From positions 1,496,501 to 1,560,500 of the forward strand of contig NZ_CP011509.1 in NCBI RefSeq assembly GCF_001027285.1: a stretch of DNA of 64,000 bases, given 5' to 3'. The notes beneath the pieces were generated by a model that did not search any database, was not told the origin of the DNA, and saw nothing but the letters and a program-made list of their open reading frames with translations. Made by a program: the position numbers and the translations under genes. Of the stretch, positions 15,542 to 26,600 are shown in pieces. Numbering within the stretch: the first letter of the stretch is position 1; each line of letters opens with the position of its first letter. This stretch comes from Archangium gephyra. GTDB taxonomy: Bacteria > Myxococcota > Myxococcia > Myxococcales > Myxococcaceae.

Positions 15542-17092
15542 TCAGTTGTGTTCGAGCACCATGTGTCCAAGGAGCTGCCTGCATGCCCCGACAGCAGTCT
15601 CGCTATTGGGCGAGCTGAGTTTTCTGAGCTTGAGGTTGCAATCATCGCAGAGTCGGGCGGAGCGAAGCGATAGGCGGATATCCGGCTTATGATTCTTCTT
15701 GTCGAACATGCAGTCGCGCGTTTCCTCGTGAGTGTTGATGAGTATCGTCTGTCCAAGGACGTAGCGGATAATGAAATAACGTACGTAGTCTGTCAGAGGG
15801 ATGCCGATTTGCGACGCGCCTTGAGTGGTGATTATGGCGACGTGTCTATTCTTCGAGAAGTCGCCAAAGAGGTTTGAGTAGTGGTCTGACTCGATCGGCT
15901 GATCGACTATAACGACCGTGAGAAAGCAGTCTGGATCAGAGTCCTGTGCTGTGAGCGTGATGCACGATCTAGTGTTCAAAATCTTATGTTTGAAATCCGG
16001 GTGCTCGGCGACACGTTTGGTGCGGAGCGTCGTAGCGGGCAAGAAGGAAAAGTGATTTTGGGCGAGATTGAGCTTGCCCAGGACTTGGCCCAGCACTCGC
16101 TCGTGCTGCGAAAGCACAATGACATCAATGCGCTTCCGCTCCTTACTCATGGCTCGCTCAAGCTGAGGGATTACCTCATGAAGATCTATTCCAGCGTAGA
16201 ATTGAACGCGCTGACGAGCGGATGCTGCGTAGAGGCGTTCGGCGATCTTTCTTGCTGGGTCTTTTTCAGATAGCTGGTTGCTTGCCCACAGGATATCTGG
16301 GGTGCTTCCCAAATCCTCGGAGGCCCGTTGTAGCGCGCCCATGACGATATCGTCCCAGCCGCCATACCCCAACTGCAACAGGGTGTAGCTGCGCAAGATC
16401 TCGATGAGGGAGCTTTGCAACTGCGGTCTATTCTGCGTCAGTTGCACAGCGGAATGCATTGTATCGGAGCCGAACCAATATCCGTGCAAATACACGACAT
16501 GCGTCGCGCTGTGAGCTGCTCCATGCGAGCCGAGATAGCCGTCGGCGTGCAGCACGGTCCGATGCGTTGTTCCGCCAGCACGTTGCGTTGCAATCTCAAT
16601 CAGCGGATCGAAGTTGGTCGTCAAAACCAGAGGGAAGCGGTCGGGATGGGAGGCCAGTAGTCGACCGAGGGCAAGTACGGAAGGGCGGAGATACCAGCGC
16701 TTATTAGAGCGGAGGATGCTGCGACAGTGTAAATCCGTGCGCTCATCAGAGGCTCGAAAAGGAGGATCCACCAACGCCTGTAGGACCGCGCGCTTGATGA
16801 GGTCGTTCGCACGATCGATTCCATTTGGGGCGCGCCTGATGAGTTCTCTAAAACCCTCTTGGTAGAGGTTTCCCGGCACTTCGTTCGTTGCTCGGGTACG
16901 TAGCTGACTGCTGATTCCGACGGAGTCCAAATCGGCGTCAAGGAGTTCCAACATCGCGCGGACGCCAGGTACGCCCGGTGAGCCTTCGGTCTCGGGCATG
17001 GTGAGTGCTGAGCCTAAGAGGAGCGCGACCGGGCGCTGGGTGGGTCCCGTGACTCTCCTGATCAGATCTTCCGCAGTCTGGTACTCAAGCAT
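15542..17092 (-). CDS. SIR2-family protein with C-terminal Cys-rich domain; antiphage defence candidate
   Basis: 516 residues from the ATG at 17092. The SIR2-like NAD-binding fold is shown by a glycine/serine loop (LLLGSALTMPE, G27-S28), TTNFDPLIE (158-166), the YLHG catalytic-type histidine (His203) and LGYGGWDD (241-248). These are the signatures of prokaryotic SIR2 NADases in defence systems. The C-terminal 200 residues are different: about 325-450 is an unrecognised alpha/beta region, followed by THEETRDCMFD (Cys461) and LCDDC (Cys482, Cys485), a possible metal knuckle. GC is clearly below the flanks, so transfer is likely. It has no HerA, Ago, TIR or STAND partner beside it. Confidence 0.75.
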   Translation of the reverse strand: MLEYQTAEDLIRRVTGPTQRPVALLLGSALTMPETEGSPGVPGVRAMLELLDADLDSVGISSQLRTRATNEVPGNLYQEGFRELIRRAPNGIDRANDLIKRAVLQALVDPPFRASDERTDLHCRSILRSNKRWYLRPSVLALGRLLASHPDRFPLVLTTNFDPLIEIATQRAGGTTHRTVLHADGYLGSHGAAHSATHVVYLHGYWFGSDTMHSAVQLTQNRPQLQSSLIEILRSYTLLQLGYGGWDDIVMGALQRASEDLGSTPDILWASNQLSEKDPARKIAERLYAASARQRVQFYAGIDLHEVIPQLERAMSKERKRIDVIVLSQHERVLGQVLGKLNLAQNHFSFLPATTLRTKRVAEHPDFKHKILNTRSCITLTAQDSDPDCFLTVVIVDQPIESDHYSNLFGDFSKNRHVAIITTQGASQIGIPLTDYVRYFIIRYVLGQTILINTHEETRDCMFDKKNHKPDIRLSLRSARLCDDCNLKLRKLSSPNSETAVGACRQLLGHMVLEHN

Positions 17093-17099
17093 GAGTACC
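17080..17099. promoter_or_regulatory. Perfect dyad over the SIR2 gene start codon
   Basis: Inverted repeat ggtactc (17080-17086) / gagtacc (17093-17099), with the six-base spacer containing the start codon of the minus-strand gene. As DNA it could be an operator. As RNA it would form a hairpin hiding the start codon. Confidence 0.55.
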
Positions 17100-17124
17100 T
17101 ATTCTATATAACGATATCGCGGTC

Positions 17125-17157
17125 GAACATGAGTGGAACTAAGCGTCATGTTCCACT
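17125..17157. promoter_or_regulatory. Overlapping dyads upstream of the SIR2 gene
   Basis: Two perfect 8-bp inverted repeats interleave: gaacatga (17125-17132) / tcatgttc (17146-17153), and agtggaac (17132-17139) / gttccact (17150-17157). They lie 33-65 bp upstream of the SIR2 start, next to an AT-rich stretch (attctatataacgatatc, from 17101) that can hold the promoter. This suggests tight repression or an alternating RNA structure. Confidence 0.5.
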
Positions 17158-17202
17158 GGTATGGGCAGTCGGCGCTGTCTAAGCTCTCGGAGAGATCGAT
17201 AA

Positions 17203-17754
17203 TTAAGGCACGCCGAGGATGAGCCCGAGCGTGGCCAGCGTCATCGCCGGGCCCTGCTTCGCGAGCGCGGGCGGAATGTCGAGGATGACGGGCCGCTCCG
17301 GCGGGCCTCCGCAACTGCGCGAGCCCACGTAGCTGCCGTCCTTCGTGGCCTTCAGATCGTAGCTGCACGCGCCCACCGTCCCGGTGAGCGCCTCCTGGCT
17401 GATGCTCAGCTCCGAGACCCGGCCGTAGAAGGAGCCTCGCGCGTGGGTGACGCCGTCCTCATCCTCGAAGCTCAACCGCGTCAGCTCCCGGCCCACGGTG
17501 CCTCCCAGCTCCTTGCCGTTGAGGCCGAGGAAGACCGTCTGGCCAAAGGCCCTGCCGCGCAGCGTCTTTCCATCGCGAGAGAGCTGGAGGTCGGGGCTGG
17601 TGACGCTGTCGCCCGTCACGCGCGCCGTGATGGCGGCGTTCGGGGTGCGCAGGTAGAGGTACTGCTCCCCGCCCTGAGCGGCCGCCGTTCCCGTCACGAG
17701 CAGGGCGGTCATCCCGAGCGCTCGACCGATTCGCTGGGTGTACGAGGAATTCAT
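17203..17754 (-). CDS. Secreted protein, unknown
   Basis: 183 residues from the ATG at 17754. A signal peptide (RALGMTALLVTGTAAAQ) leads into a beta-rich domain with two Cys near the C terminus (GACSYDLK, RSCGG). The last 20 residues are mildly hydrophobic (PAMTLATLGLILGVP). It resembles many short periplasmic proteins of myxobacteria, with no named family. High GC shows that the low-GC island ends just before it. Confidence 0.6.
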   Translation of the reverse strand: MNSSYTQRIGRALGMTALLVTGTAAAQGGEQYLYLRTPNAAITARVTGDSVTSPDLQLSRDGKTLRGRAFGQTVFLGLNGKELGGTVGRELTRLSFEDEDGVTHARGSFYGRVSELSISQEALTGTVGACSYDLKATKDGSYVGSRSCGGPPERPVILDIPPALAKQGPAMTLATLGLILGVP

Positions 17755-17948
17755 GCTGGAAGAATAAGAACCAGGGTGCCGCCGTGCGCCGAACCCCTGG
17801 CCGCCCGCTCGTGGGGAGGCGGGGATGGCGTGCTCCGTCAGGACGGCACGGCGGGCGTCCGCCCGGTTGCCGGGCGAGCCCGGAGCGTGGCCGTTATCCT
17901 CCGCCCATCCCGAGCCGCCGGGCCCTCTCCGGCGAAGGAGCCACGTCC

Positions 17949-19163
17949 GTGGAGGTGTCTTCTCCGTCCAGCCGTCCCCACGCCCAGCCACGCCCCCATG
18001 GCCCCGAGCGGCACGTGCCCGTGGGTCTCATCCTCCGGGGCATCCTCCTGTTGACGATGATGGTGGGGCTGGTGGCCGCGCTGCACTACTACCTCGGGGT
18101 GAGGCTCGTGTCCGACCCTGGACTCCCACAGCCGTGGGCGGGGCTCGGCTGGTCGGCGCTGGGGCTCGGCTTCGTGTCCATTCCGGCGGCCATGGCCTCC
18201 ACGCGGATGAAGCCCTCGTGGAAGGAGCAGGTGCTGCACTGGGGCGGCATGCTGTGGATGGGCGCCTTCGGTTTGTTGCTGACGGCCACGGTGACGGCGG
18301 ACGTGGTGGGGTGGGTGTGGCGGCTCGTGGGGCCGGCCCCCCTGCTGGCGCGGGACAAGGCCCTGGCGGTGGTGGGCGTGGTGGTGCCGGCGATGCTGCT
18401 CGCCTTCCGCACCGCACGCTCCCCGGCGCGCGTGGAGCGGGTGACGGTGCCGGTGAAGGGGCTGGGCGCGGGGCTGTCCGGCATGAAGGTGGTGCAGATC
18501 TCCGACATCCACATCGGCCCCACGCTGGATCGCCACTTCATGCAACGGGTGGTGGAGCAGGTGAACGCGCTCCAGCCGGACGTGGTGGCGGTGACGGGAG
18601 ACCTGGTGGACGGCAGCGTCACGCGGCTGCGCGACGAGGTGGCCCCGCTCGCCGGCCTGCGCGCACCGCTGGGCGTCTACTACGTCACCGGCAACCACGA
18701 GTACTACCACGGGGGCGCCGCCTGGTCCGCCGAGGTGGCCCGCCTGGGCCTCACCGTCCTCAACAACGCGCACCGGGTGGTGGAGCGCGGAGGCGCGCGC
18801 CTGACGGTGGCCGGCGTGACGGACCTCGAGGGCGGGAGGATGGACCCGTCGCAGGCGTGCCGGCCGGACGTGGCGCTCGCGGGGGCTCCGGCGGGCGTGC
18901 CCCGGTTGCTGCTGGCGCACCAGCCTCGCGCGGCGGTGCTGGCCCGGGAGCTGGGCGTGGACCTGCAGCTCTCCGGGCACACCCATGGCGGACAGCTCTT
19001 CCCCTTCATGCTCTTCGTGAAGCTGCAGCAGCCCGTCATCCAGGGCCTGGCCACCATCGCCGGGGTGCGCGTCTACACCCACCGCGGCACCGGCTACTGG
19101 GGCCCGCCGCTGCGCCTGGGGCCCGCACCTGAGATCGCCGAGCTGACCCTCGTGAGCGCGTAG
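17949..19163 (+). CDS. Membrane-anchored calcineurin-like metallophosphoesterase
   Basis: 404 residues from a GTG at 17949 with gaaggag upstream. Four hydrophobic helices (about residues 25-45, 60-75, 90-115, 130-150) precede a metallophosphoesterase domain. All metal ligands are present: SDIHIG, GDLVDG, GNHEYY and GHTHGGQLFP. The architecture matches YkuE/YaeI-type enzymes, which hydrolyse UDP-diacylglucosamine or other envelope phosphoesters. The substrate is not determined. Confidence 0.88.
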   Translation: MEVSSPSSRPHAQPRPHGPERHVPVGLILRGILLLTMMVGLVAALHYYLGVRLVSDPGLPQPWAGLGWSALGLGFVSIPAAMASTRMKPSWKEQVLHWGGMLWMGAFGLLLTATVTADVVGWVWRLVGPAPLLARDKALAVVGVVVPAMLLAFRTARSPARVERVTVPVKGLGAGLSGMKVVQISDIHIGPTLDRHFMQRVVEQVNALQPDVVAVTGDLVDGSVTRLRDEVAPLAGLRAPLGVYYVTGNHEYYHGGAAWSAEVARLGLTVLNNAHRVVERGGARLTVAGVTDLEGGRMDPSQACRPDVALAGAPAGVPRLLLAHQPRAAVLARELGVDLQLSGHTHGGQLFPFMLFVKLQQPVIQGLATIAGVRVYTHRGTGYWGPPLRLGPAPEIAELTLVSA

Positions 19164-19247
19164 CTCGGGTACGCGCGGTGTTCACGGGTTGTCCTGGCCC
19201 CGAGGGATGCGTTGCCCCTGCTTCCTCTCCGGCGGTACCCTGCGTCC

Positions 19248-19679
19248 GTGCCTTCCGCGTCCCAAGGCCGGGCCACCTCCGTGCCCCTGCGTGTCCTCTT
19301 CGTGGCGGACGACCCCGTGCTGCGCGACACCGCCCGCCGCGAGCTGTCGCCGGGCTTCGAGCTGCTCCCCGTCAACACCTTCGCCCTGGCCCTGCCCCTG
19401 CTCGAGCTCGAGCCGGCTCCCACCGCCATCGTCATCGACCTGGGGCTGGCGGATGCCAAGGGCGCGGCGGACTTCCTCGCCACCCTGGTGGAGCGCAACT
19501 ACCCCGGTCCGCGCGTCCTGCTGTCCGGGAAGTTCCGCCCCGAGGAGGCCTCCACCCTCAGCCAGGCCAGCATCATCCACTTCGCGCTCGCCACGCCGTG
19601 GGCCGCCGGTGAGCTGCGCGCCTTCGTGGAGGCCGCGCTCGGCTTCCGCCCCTTCCCGAGCGCCCTTCACGCCATCTGA
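19248..19679 (+). CDS. Degenerate receiver-domain protein
   Basis: About 143 residues from a GTG at 19248. A TTG at 19212 has a closer gaggga site and would add 12 residues. The fold follows a CheY-like receiver: LFVADDPVLRDTARREL, then AIVIDLGLADAKG with the phospho-acceptor-type Asp, and VLLSGK. The acidic pair is reduced to one loop and the conserved lysine before the last helix is replaced (IHFALATPW). It therefore probably signals without standard phosphorylation, or is a protein-interaction module. There is no output domain and no adjacent kinase. Confidence 0.65.
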   Translation: MPSASQGRATSVPLRVLFVADDPVLRDTARRELSPGFELLPVNTFALALPLLELEPAPTAIVIDLGLADAKGAADFLATLVERNYPGPRVLLSGKFRPEEASTLSQASIIHFALATPWAAGELRAFVEAALGFRPFPSALHAI

Positions 19680-19796
19680 TGTCTGGTGGCAGGCAGCCAA
19701 TCGGGCCGCGCCACGATGTCCTGCGCGCGCCCCGGCTCCGCATTATCCTGGCGCCGTTTCCCGAAGTGTTTTCGTTCCGAAGAAGAGTGGTGCCCC

Positions 19797-20351
19797 GTGT
19801 CGTCGTGGTGGAAGGTTGCCAAGAGGAAGCTCCGGCGCGCGCGCGTGCGATTGCTGCGCGGCTCGGGGGCTCCCGGTGAGATCGCCGGTGGCATGGCGCT
19901 CGGGTTGTTCATCGCCCTGCTGCCCGTCATGGGCCTCCAGCTCCCCCTGGCCCTCGCCGCCGCCGAGCTGGTGCGCCGGCTGACGCACTTCCAGCCCTCG
20001 CGCGTCGCCGCCGCCGCGGGCGTGTGGCTCAACAACCCCGTCACCGCCGCTCCCGTCTACGGCCTGTGCTACCTCATCGGCCGCCCCATCGCGCACCGCC
20101 TCCTCCCGGCCCCTCCCCCGTCCATGATGACGGCCGGTGCCGGGGCCTTCGAGCTGAGCGCGCTGTCCTTCTCCGGGCCGGATGCGCTCGAGGTGGGGCT
20201 CGGCCTCGTCATCGGCGGCGTCGTGCTGGGCGTGCCCACCGCGTGGCTCGGCTACCGCATCACCTACGGCATGGTGTCCCGCCACCAGGCGGATCGCGAG
20301 CAGCGCCGGGCCCGCAGGGCTCGCGGCCTGAAGCTCGCCCCCGGCGCGTAG
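19797..20351 (+). CDS. DUF2062 membrane protein
   Basis: 184 residues from a GTG at 19797. The glycine-rich first helix (GGMALGLFIALLPVMGLQLPLALAAAEL), the NNPVTAAPVYGLCYLIG segment and a last helix (GLVIGGVVLGVPTAWLGYRIT) are typical of DUF2062, a two-to-three-helix membrane family sometimes fused to glycosyltransferases. The C terminus is strongly basic. Its function is unknown. Confidence 0.75.
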   Translation: MSSWWKVAKRKLRRARVRLLRGSGAPGEIAGGMALGLFIALLPVMGLQLPLALAAAELVRRLTHFQPSRVAAAAGVWLNNPVTAAPVYGLCYLIGRPIAHRLLPAPPPSMMTAGAGAFELSALSFSGPDALEVGLGLVIGGVVLGVPTAWLGYRITYGMVSRHQADREQRRARRARGLKLAPGA

Positions 20352-20495
20352 GCGCTCGGGAGCTCCCCTCTCTCGCAGGACTCCCGCCTGGCCCCCGGCC
20401 AGGAAGGGCGGTGATTCCGTCCTGGCTGGAGAAGGCAGGCCGAAAAGGCCTCTGTCGCCTTTGTGCCTACATGCGCCGGGGCACTACGATTTTCA

Positions 20496-20536
20496 CCAGG
20501 TGACAATTGGTCACCTGGGAGCGACCCCGAGGTGAC
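20496..20536. promoter_or_regulatory. Palindromic operator-like site upstream of M36 protease
   Basis: A perfect 9-bp inverted repeat, ccaggtgac (20496-20504) / gtcacctgg (20510-20518), with five central bases. A third ggtgac half-site follows at 20531-20536. It lies 100-140 bp before the protease start. The size and AT-containing centre suit a dimeric regulator. Confidence 0.5.
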
Positions 20537-20635
20537 CGGGCGTTCCGGCGATGGCGCCGGGGCGGATTCTCAGGTCGCGAGAAGTCTCGAGGACGCTCCC
20601 ATCCCGCTGTCGTACGCTCAAGGGAGCCCCCCCAC

Positions 20636-23600
20636 GTGAGAAGGTTGGTTGCCACGCTGTCAGGGTTGGCGCTGGTGTTGTCGGGTTCAGGCGCCGCGGC
20701 CCGGTCGTTGCCGAACTACGATGCACTGCAGGACGTGAAACCCACGGGCCGGAGCTTCAAGCCCGTCGAGGAGCCGGGTGCGCGCGTTGCCCATCAGGAC
20801 GAGCGGACGGGCTCGCCCACGTTCGTCTGGGTCAACAAGGGCAGTGCCCCGGCGAGGCGCAGCGCGCCCTTCGCGCGCATGGCGCCTCAGGAGGCCGCCC
20901 TGGCGCAGCTCTCCGAGCACGCCAGCCTCTACGGCCTGAGCTCCTTCGAGTCGGCGGGGGCGCGGGTGCGCTCCGTCAGCCAGAACGGCCAGGGCGTCAA
21001 GGTGGTGACGCTCACCCAGGAGGCCGCGGGCCTCGAGGTCTTCCGCCAGTCGCTCCGCCTGATGCTCAACCGGAGCAATGACCTGGTGGCCGTCTCCGGC
21101 TCCCTGTCCAAGCACGTCTCCGCGGACGTGCCCGCCTCGCGCGTGCGCTTCCAGCTGACGGCCTCCGAGGCCATCTCCCTGGCCTACCGGGACCTGACCG
21201 GAAGCGGGCTGGACAAGAACCTGCTCACGCCCGTGGACACGAAGCGGGAGACGGGCCGCTACGCGTACTACGGGCTGGCCTCCTACGCGCGCCCGCTGGC
21301 CGAGCAGCTCGTCAGCCCGGCCCGTGTGAAGCAGGTGCTCTACTCCCTGCCGGACGGACTGGTGCCCGCGTACTACGTGGAGCTCAACACGGGGCGTCCG
21401 GACAGCCAGGAGTCGGACTACTACGCCTACGTCGTGTCCGCGGCCGATGGACGGCTGCTGATGCGCAACAACCTGACGTCGGACGCGGAGTTCAGCTACC
21501 GCGTCTTCGCGGACAACACGCCGCCGTACACCCCGCATGACGGCCCCGCGGGCAGCGGCGCCACGCCGCACCCCACCGGCACGCCGAACGGCTTCCGCCC
21601 GGCCTTCGTGCCGCCCTCGCTGGTCACCCTGCAGAACGCCCCCTTCAGCCAGAACGATCCCTGGCTGCCGGAGAGCGCCACGGAGACCGTCGGCAACAAC
21701 GTGGACGCGTACGCGGACCTCACCTCGCCGGACTTCTACAACGCCGGCGATCTGCGCCCCTCGCTCACCGCTCCGGGCGTGTTCGACCGGACCATGCGCT
21801 TCGACATCCAGCCGAACGCCGATGCGGAGCAGATCGCCGCGGCCACCACCAGCCTGTTCTACCTGAACAACTGGCTGCACGACTGGTTCTACGACTCGGG
21901 CTTCGACGAGGCCTCCGGCAACGCGCAGACCGACAACTACGGCCGCGGTGGCGAGGGCGGTGACGCCATCCACGCGCAGGCGCAGGACTACAGCGGCCTC
22001 AACAACGCCAACATGGCCACGCCGGCGGACGGCGAGTCCCCGCGCATGCAGATGTATCTCTTCAGCGGCCGCGACGCGCGGGTGACGGTGAACGCGCCCG
22101 AGAGCATCGCACAGGTCATCGCGGCGGGCATCGCCGCCTTCGGCCCGCAGGTCTTCGACGTCACGGGCGACGTGGTGGCGGCCCTGGACGGCGTCGGCAC
22201 CAGCACCGACGCGTGCACCGCGCTGTCGAACGCGGCCGAGGTGGCCGGGAAGATCGCCCTGGTGGACCGTGGCGCGTGTGACTTCACGGTCAAGGTGATG
22301 AACGCGCAGAGCGCGGGGGCCACCGGCGTCATCGTCGTGGACAACGCGGAGGGCTACATCGCGAACATGACGGGCTCCTCCACCACCATCACCATCCCCA
22401 CGCTGCGCCTCACGAAGGCGGAGGGCAAGGTGCTGCGCGACGCCACCGGGGTCAACGTGCGGCTGCACCGTGTAGCGGCCCTGAATCCGGACGGCACGGT
22501 GGACAACACCATCGTGGCGCACGAGTGGGGCCACTACATCAGCAACCGCCTCGTCGCGGACTCGTCCGGCCTGGTCAACAAGCAGGGCGACTCCATGGGC
22601 GAGGGCTGGGGTGACTTCACCGCGCTGCTGATGGTGACGCGCGCGGAGGACGCCTTCGCCCCCTCCAATGCGAACTGGAACGGCGCCTACGGCGCGGCCG
22701 AGTTCGCGACGCGTGGCAGATCCCCGGACTCCGCCTTCTTCGGCATCCGCCGCGTGACGTACTCGGCGGACATGGCGAAGAACGCCCTGACGTTCCGCCA
22801 CATCACCGATGGCGTGGCACTGCCCACCACGGCGCCCCTGTCTCCGGGTGGCATCAACTCGGAGGTCCACAATTCCGGCGAGGTGTGGGCCACCATGCTG
22901 TGGGAGTGCTACGTGTCGCTGCTGCGTGTGCATCCGTTCGAGGAGGCGCAGCGCCGCATGAAGAGCTACCTGGTCAACGGGCTCAAGATGACGCCGGTGG
23001 CCCCCACCTTCCTGGAGGCGCGTGACGCGATCATCGCAGCGGCCACCGCCAACGACCCGGCCGACGGCGAGCGCTTCTGGAAGGCCTTCGCGCGGCGCGG
23101 CGCGGGCGTGGGCGCGGTGGCTCCGGACCGCTACTCCACCAACCACGCCGGTGTGGTGGAGAGCTACAGCGTCGGGTCGAACCTGGAGCTCGTCTCCGCC
23201 CTGTTCGCCGACGACGTCGCGACCGGCTCCTGCGACAAGGACGGCATCCTGGACAACGGGGAGACGGGCCGCATCATCGTCACCGTGCGCAACACGGGCT
23301 CGACGGTGGCCAGCGGCTCCAGCGTCACCATGCTCTCCACCACTCCGGGCGTGACGGTGGGCAATGGGGGCGCCATGCGCTTCCCGGTGATTGCCGTGGG
23401 CGAGGAGGCACAGGTGTCCCTGCCCGTGACACTCCGCGGCGCGACGAAGGGCCAGATCGCCCGCTTCACCCTGTCCTTCCGGGACGAGGGCCAGGCGATT
23501 CCGGGAGACAAGAGCCACGCGTTCGGTCTCGAGACCCAGTACGACGATGCGCCGGCCACCACCGCCACGGAGACCGTGGAGGGAAGGACGCTGCCGTGGG

Positions 23601-26600
23601 ACTACGAGCGTGACACCACGCTGACCCCGGGCTCCTTCCAGGTCGTCGAGTTCATCGCGGACCTCAACCGGGCCTTCTTCGGCCCCAACCTGGGCGCCCC
23701 GGGTGACATCCGCCTCCTCACCCCACCGCTCCAGGTGAGCACCACGGAGCCGCTCGTCCTCACCTTCCGTCACGCGTATGACCTCGAGTTCGACGCCACC
23801 GGCTACTACGACGGTGCCGTCATCGAGCTCTCCAACGATGGAGGGGCGACGTGGGTGGACATCGGTGACTCGCTGTACAACGGCACGATCATCAGCCCCG
23901 CGACGGGCAAGAACCCGATGAAGGGCCGCCGCGCCTTCGTGGGAACCTCCACGGGCTTCCCCACGCTCGCGTCCGCGACGCTGAACCTGGGCACGGCCTA
24001 CGCGGGCCAGACGGTGCGGATCCGCTTCCGCATGGGCTCCGACGACGCCGCGGCGCGCACGGGCTGGATGCTGGATGACCTGGCCTTCAGCGGCATCGTC
24101 GGCACGCCGTTCACGAGCATCGTCACCGAGGACGGCGTGTGCATGAACCGTCCGCCCGTGGCCAACGCGGGCGAGGACCTGACGGCGAACGAGCGCTCGC
24201 GCGTGACGCTGTCCGGCGGCGCGTCGGACGTGGATGGTGACACCGTGAGCTACGGCTGGACGCAGGTGTCCGGCCCGGCGGTGACGCTCACGGGCGCCGA
24301 TACGAGCGCTCCGTCCTTCACGGCCCCCGAGGTGACCGGTGACAGCGACGTGGTGCTGCGGCTGACCGTCAGCGACGGCAGCCTCACCGCCAGCGACACC
24401 GTGACGGTGCGTGTGTTGAACGTCAACCGCGCGCCCACCGTGAACGCGGGCCTGGATGGCTCGGCCAGCGAGCGCGGTAGCTACACGCTGTCCGGCTCCG
24501 CGAGCGACGCGGATGGAGACACCCTCAGCTACCTCTGGACGCAGGTGTCCGGCACGCCGGTGGCGTTGAGCAACTACGACAAGGCGTCCGCCACCTTCGC
24601 CACGCCGGAGGTGCTCTTCGACGAGGTGCTCACCTTCCGCCTGACGGTGAGCGACGGCCAGAGCAGCGTCAGCGACCTGGTGGACGTGGCCATCCACGAC
24701 GTGAACCGCGCGCCGGTGGTGACGGCGTCCTCGGTGACGGTGGATGAGCGCAGCACCGCCACCCTCGAGGCCACCGCCTCGGACGCGGATGGTGACACGC
24801 TGAGCTACAACTGGACGCAGCTGTCCGGCTCGCCGGTGACGCTCTCCGGTGCCGACACGGCCAAGGCCACCTTCTCCACGGGCGAGGTGAGCGCCGACAG
24901 CGTGCTCACCTTCCGCGTGACGGTGAGCGACGGCCGGGCCACGGCCACCCAGGACGTGGTGGTGAACGTGCGCCAGGTCAACCGCGCGCCCACGGTGAAC
25001 GCGGGCGTGGATGGCTCCGTGAACGAGCGCGAGTCCTACACGCTCTCCGGCTCCGCCAGCGACGCGGACGGGGACACGCTCAGCTACAGCTGGGTGCAGG
25101 TGTCCGGCACGCCGGTGGCGCTGACCGGTGCCACCTCGGCCTCCGCCACCTTCACCGCGCCGGACTCGGCTTCCGGTGAGACGCTCACCTTCCGCCTGAC
25201 GGTGAGCGACGGCAAGGTGACCGCCAGCGACCTGGTGAGCGTGACGGTCAACGACGTGAACCGCGCGCCGGTGGTGACGGCGTCCTCGGTGACGGTGGAC
25301 GAGCGCAGCACCACCACGCTCGAGGCCACCGCCTCGGACGCGGACGGGGACACCCTGAGCTACAGCTGGACGCAGCTGTCCGGCACGCCGGTGACGCTCT
25401 CCGGGGCCAACACGGCCAAGGCCACCTTCTCCACGGGCGAGGTGAGCGCCGACAGCGTGCTCACCTTCCGCGTGACGGTGAGCGACGGCCGCGGCGCCAC
25501 GGCCACCCAGGACGTGGTGGTGAACGTGCGCCAGGTCAACCGCGCGCCCACGGTGAACGCGGGTGTGGACGGCGTCGTGAACGAGCGGAGCCTCTACACG
25601 CTCTCCGGTTCCGCCAGCGACGCGGACGGGGACACGCTCAGCTACAGCTGGGTGCAGGTGTCCGGCACGCCGGTGGCGCTGTCCGGTGCCACCTCGGCGA
25701 CGGCCCGCTTCACCGCGCCGGAGACGGTCTCCGGTGAGACGCTCACCTTCCGCCTGACGGTGGGCGACGGCTCCACCAGCGTCAGCGACACGGTGAACGT
25801 GGTGGTCGACACGGTGAACCGCGCGCCGGTGGTGACGGTGCCCGCGGTGACGGTGGACGAGCGCAGCACCGCCACGCTCGAGGCCATCGCCTCGGACGCG
25901 GACGGGGACACGCTCACCTATAGCTGGACGCAGCTGTCCGGCACGCCAGTGGTGCTCTCCGGTGCCGACACGGCCAGGGTCACCTTCACCACGGGCGAGG
26001 TGAGCGCCGACAGCGTGCTCACCTTCCGTGTGACGGTGTTCGACGGCTTCACCAGCACCAGCCACGATGGGGTGGTGACGGTGCGCAACGCCACCGCCAA
26101 CCGCGCGCCCACGGTGAACGCGGGTGTGGACGGCGCCGTGAACGAGCGGAGCCTCTACACGCTGAGCGGCTCCGCGAGCGACCTGGACGGGGACACGCTG
26201 AGCTACAGCTGGGTGCAGGTGTCCGGTACCCCGGTGGCGCTGACCGGTGCCAACACGGTGTCCGCCAGCTTCACCGCGCCGGAGACGGCTTCCGGCGAGA
26301 CGCTCTCCTTCATGCTGACGGTGAGCGACGGCAAGGCGAGCACCAGCGACACGGTGAGCGTGACGGTCAACGACGCGAACCGCGCGCCGGTGGTGACGGC
26401 GTCTCCGGTGACGGTGGACGAGCGGAGCACCGCCTCCCTCGTGGCCACCGCCTCGGACGCGGACGGAGATGCGCTGACCTACAGCTGGACGCAACTGTCC
26501 GGCCCGGTGGTCACCCTCTCCGGCGCCAACTCCGCGACGGCCACCTTCGCCACCGGCGAGGTGCCCGCCGACCGAGTGCTCACCTTCCGCGTGACGGTGA

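Noticed and set aside
15490-15756. Short frame overlapping the 3' end of the SIR2 gene
   Set aside because: Different frame on the same strand, no binding site, no protein-like composition.
20352-20635. Possible cyclic-di-GMP riboswitch before the protease
   Set aside because: The GEMM core sequences are absent; only hairpins and the GGTGAC palindrome are present.
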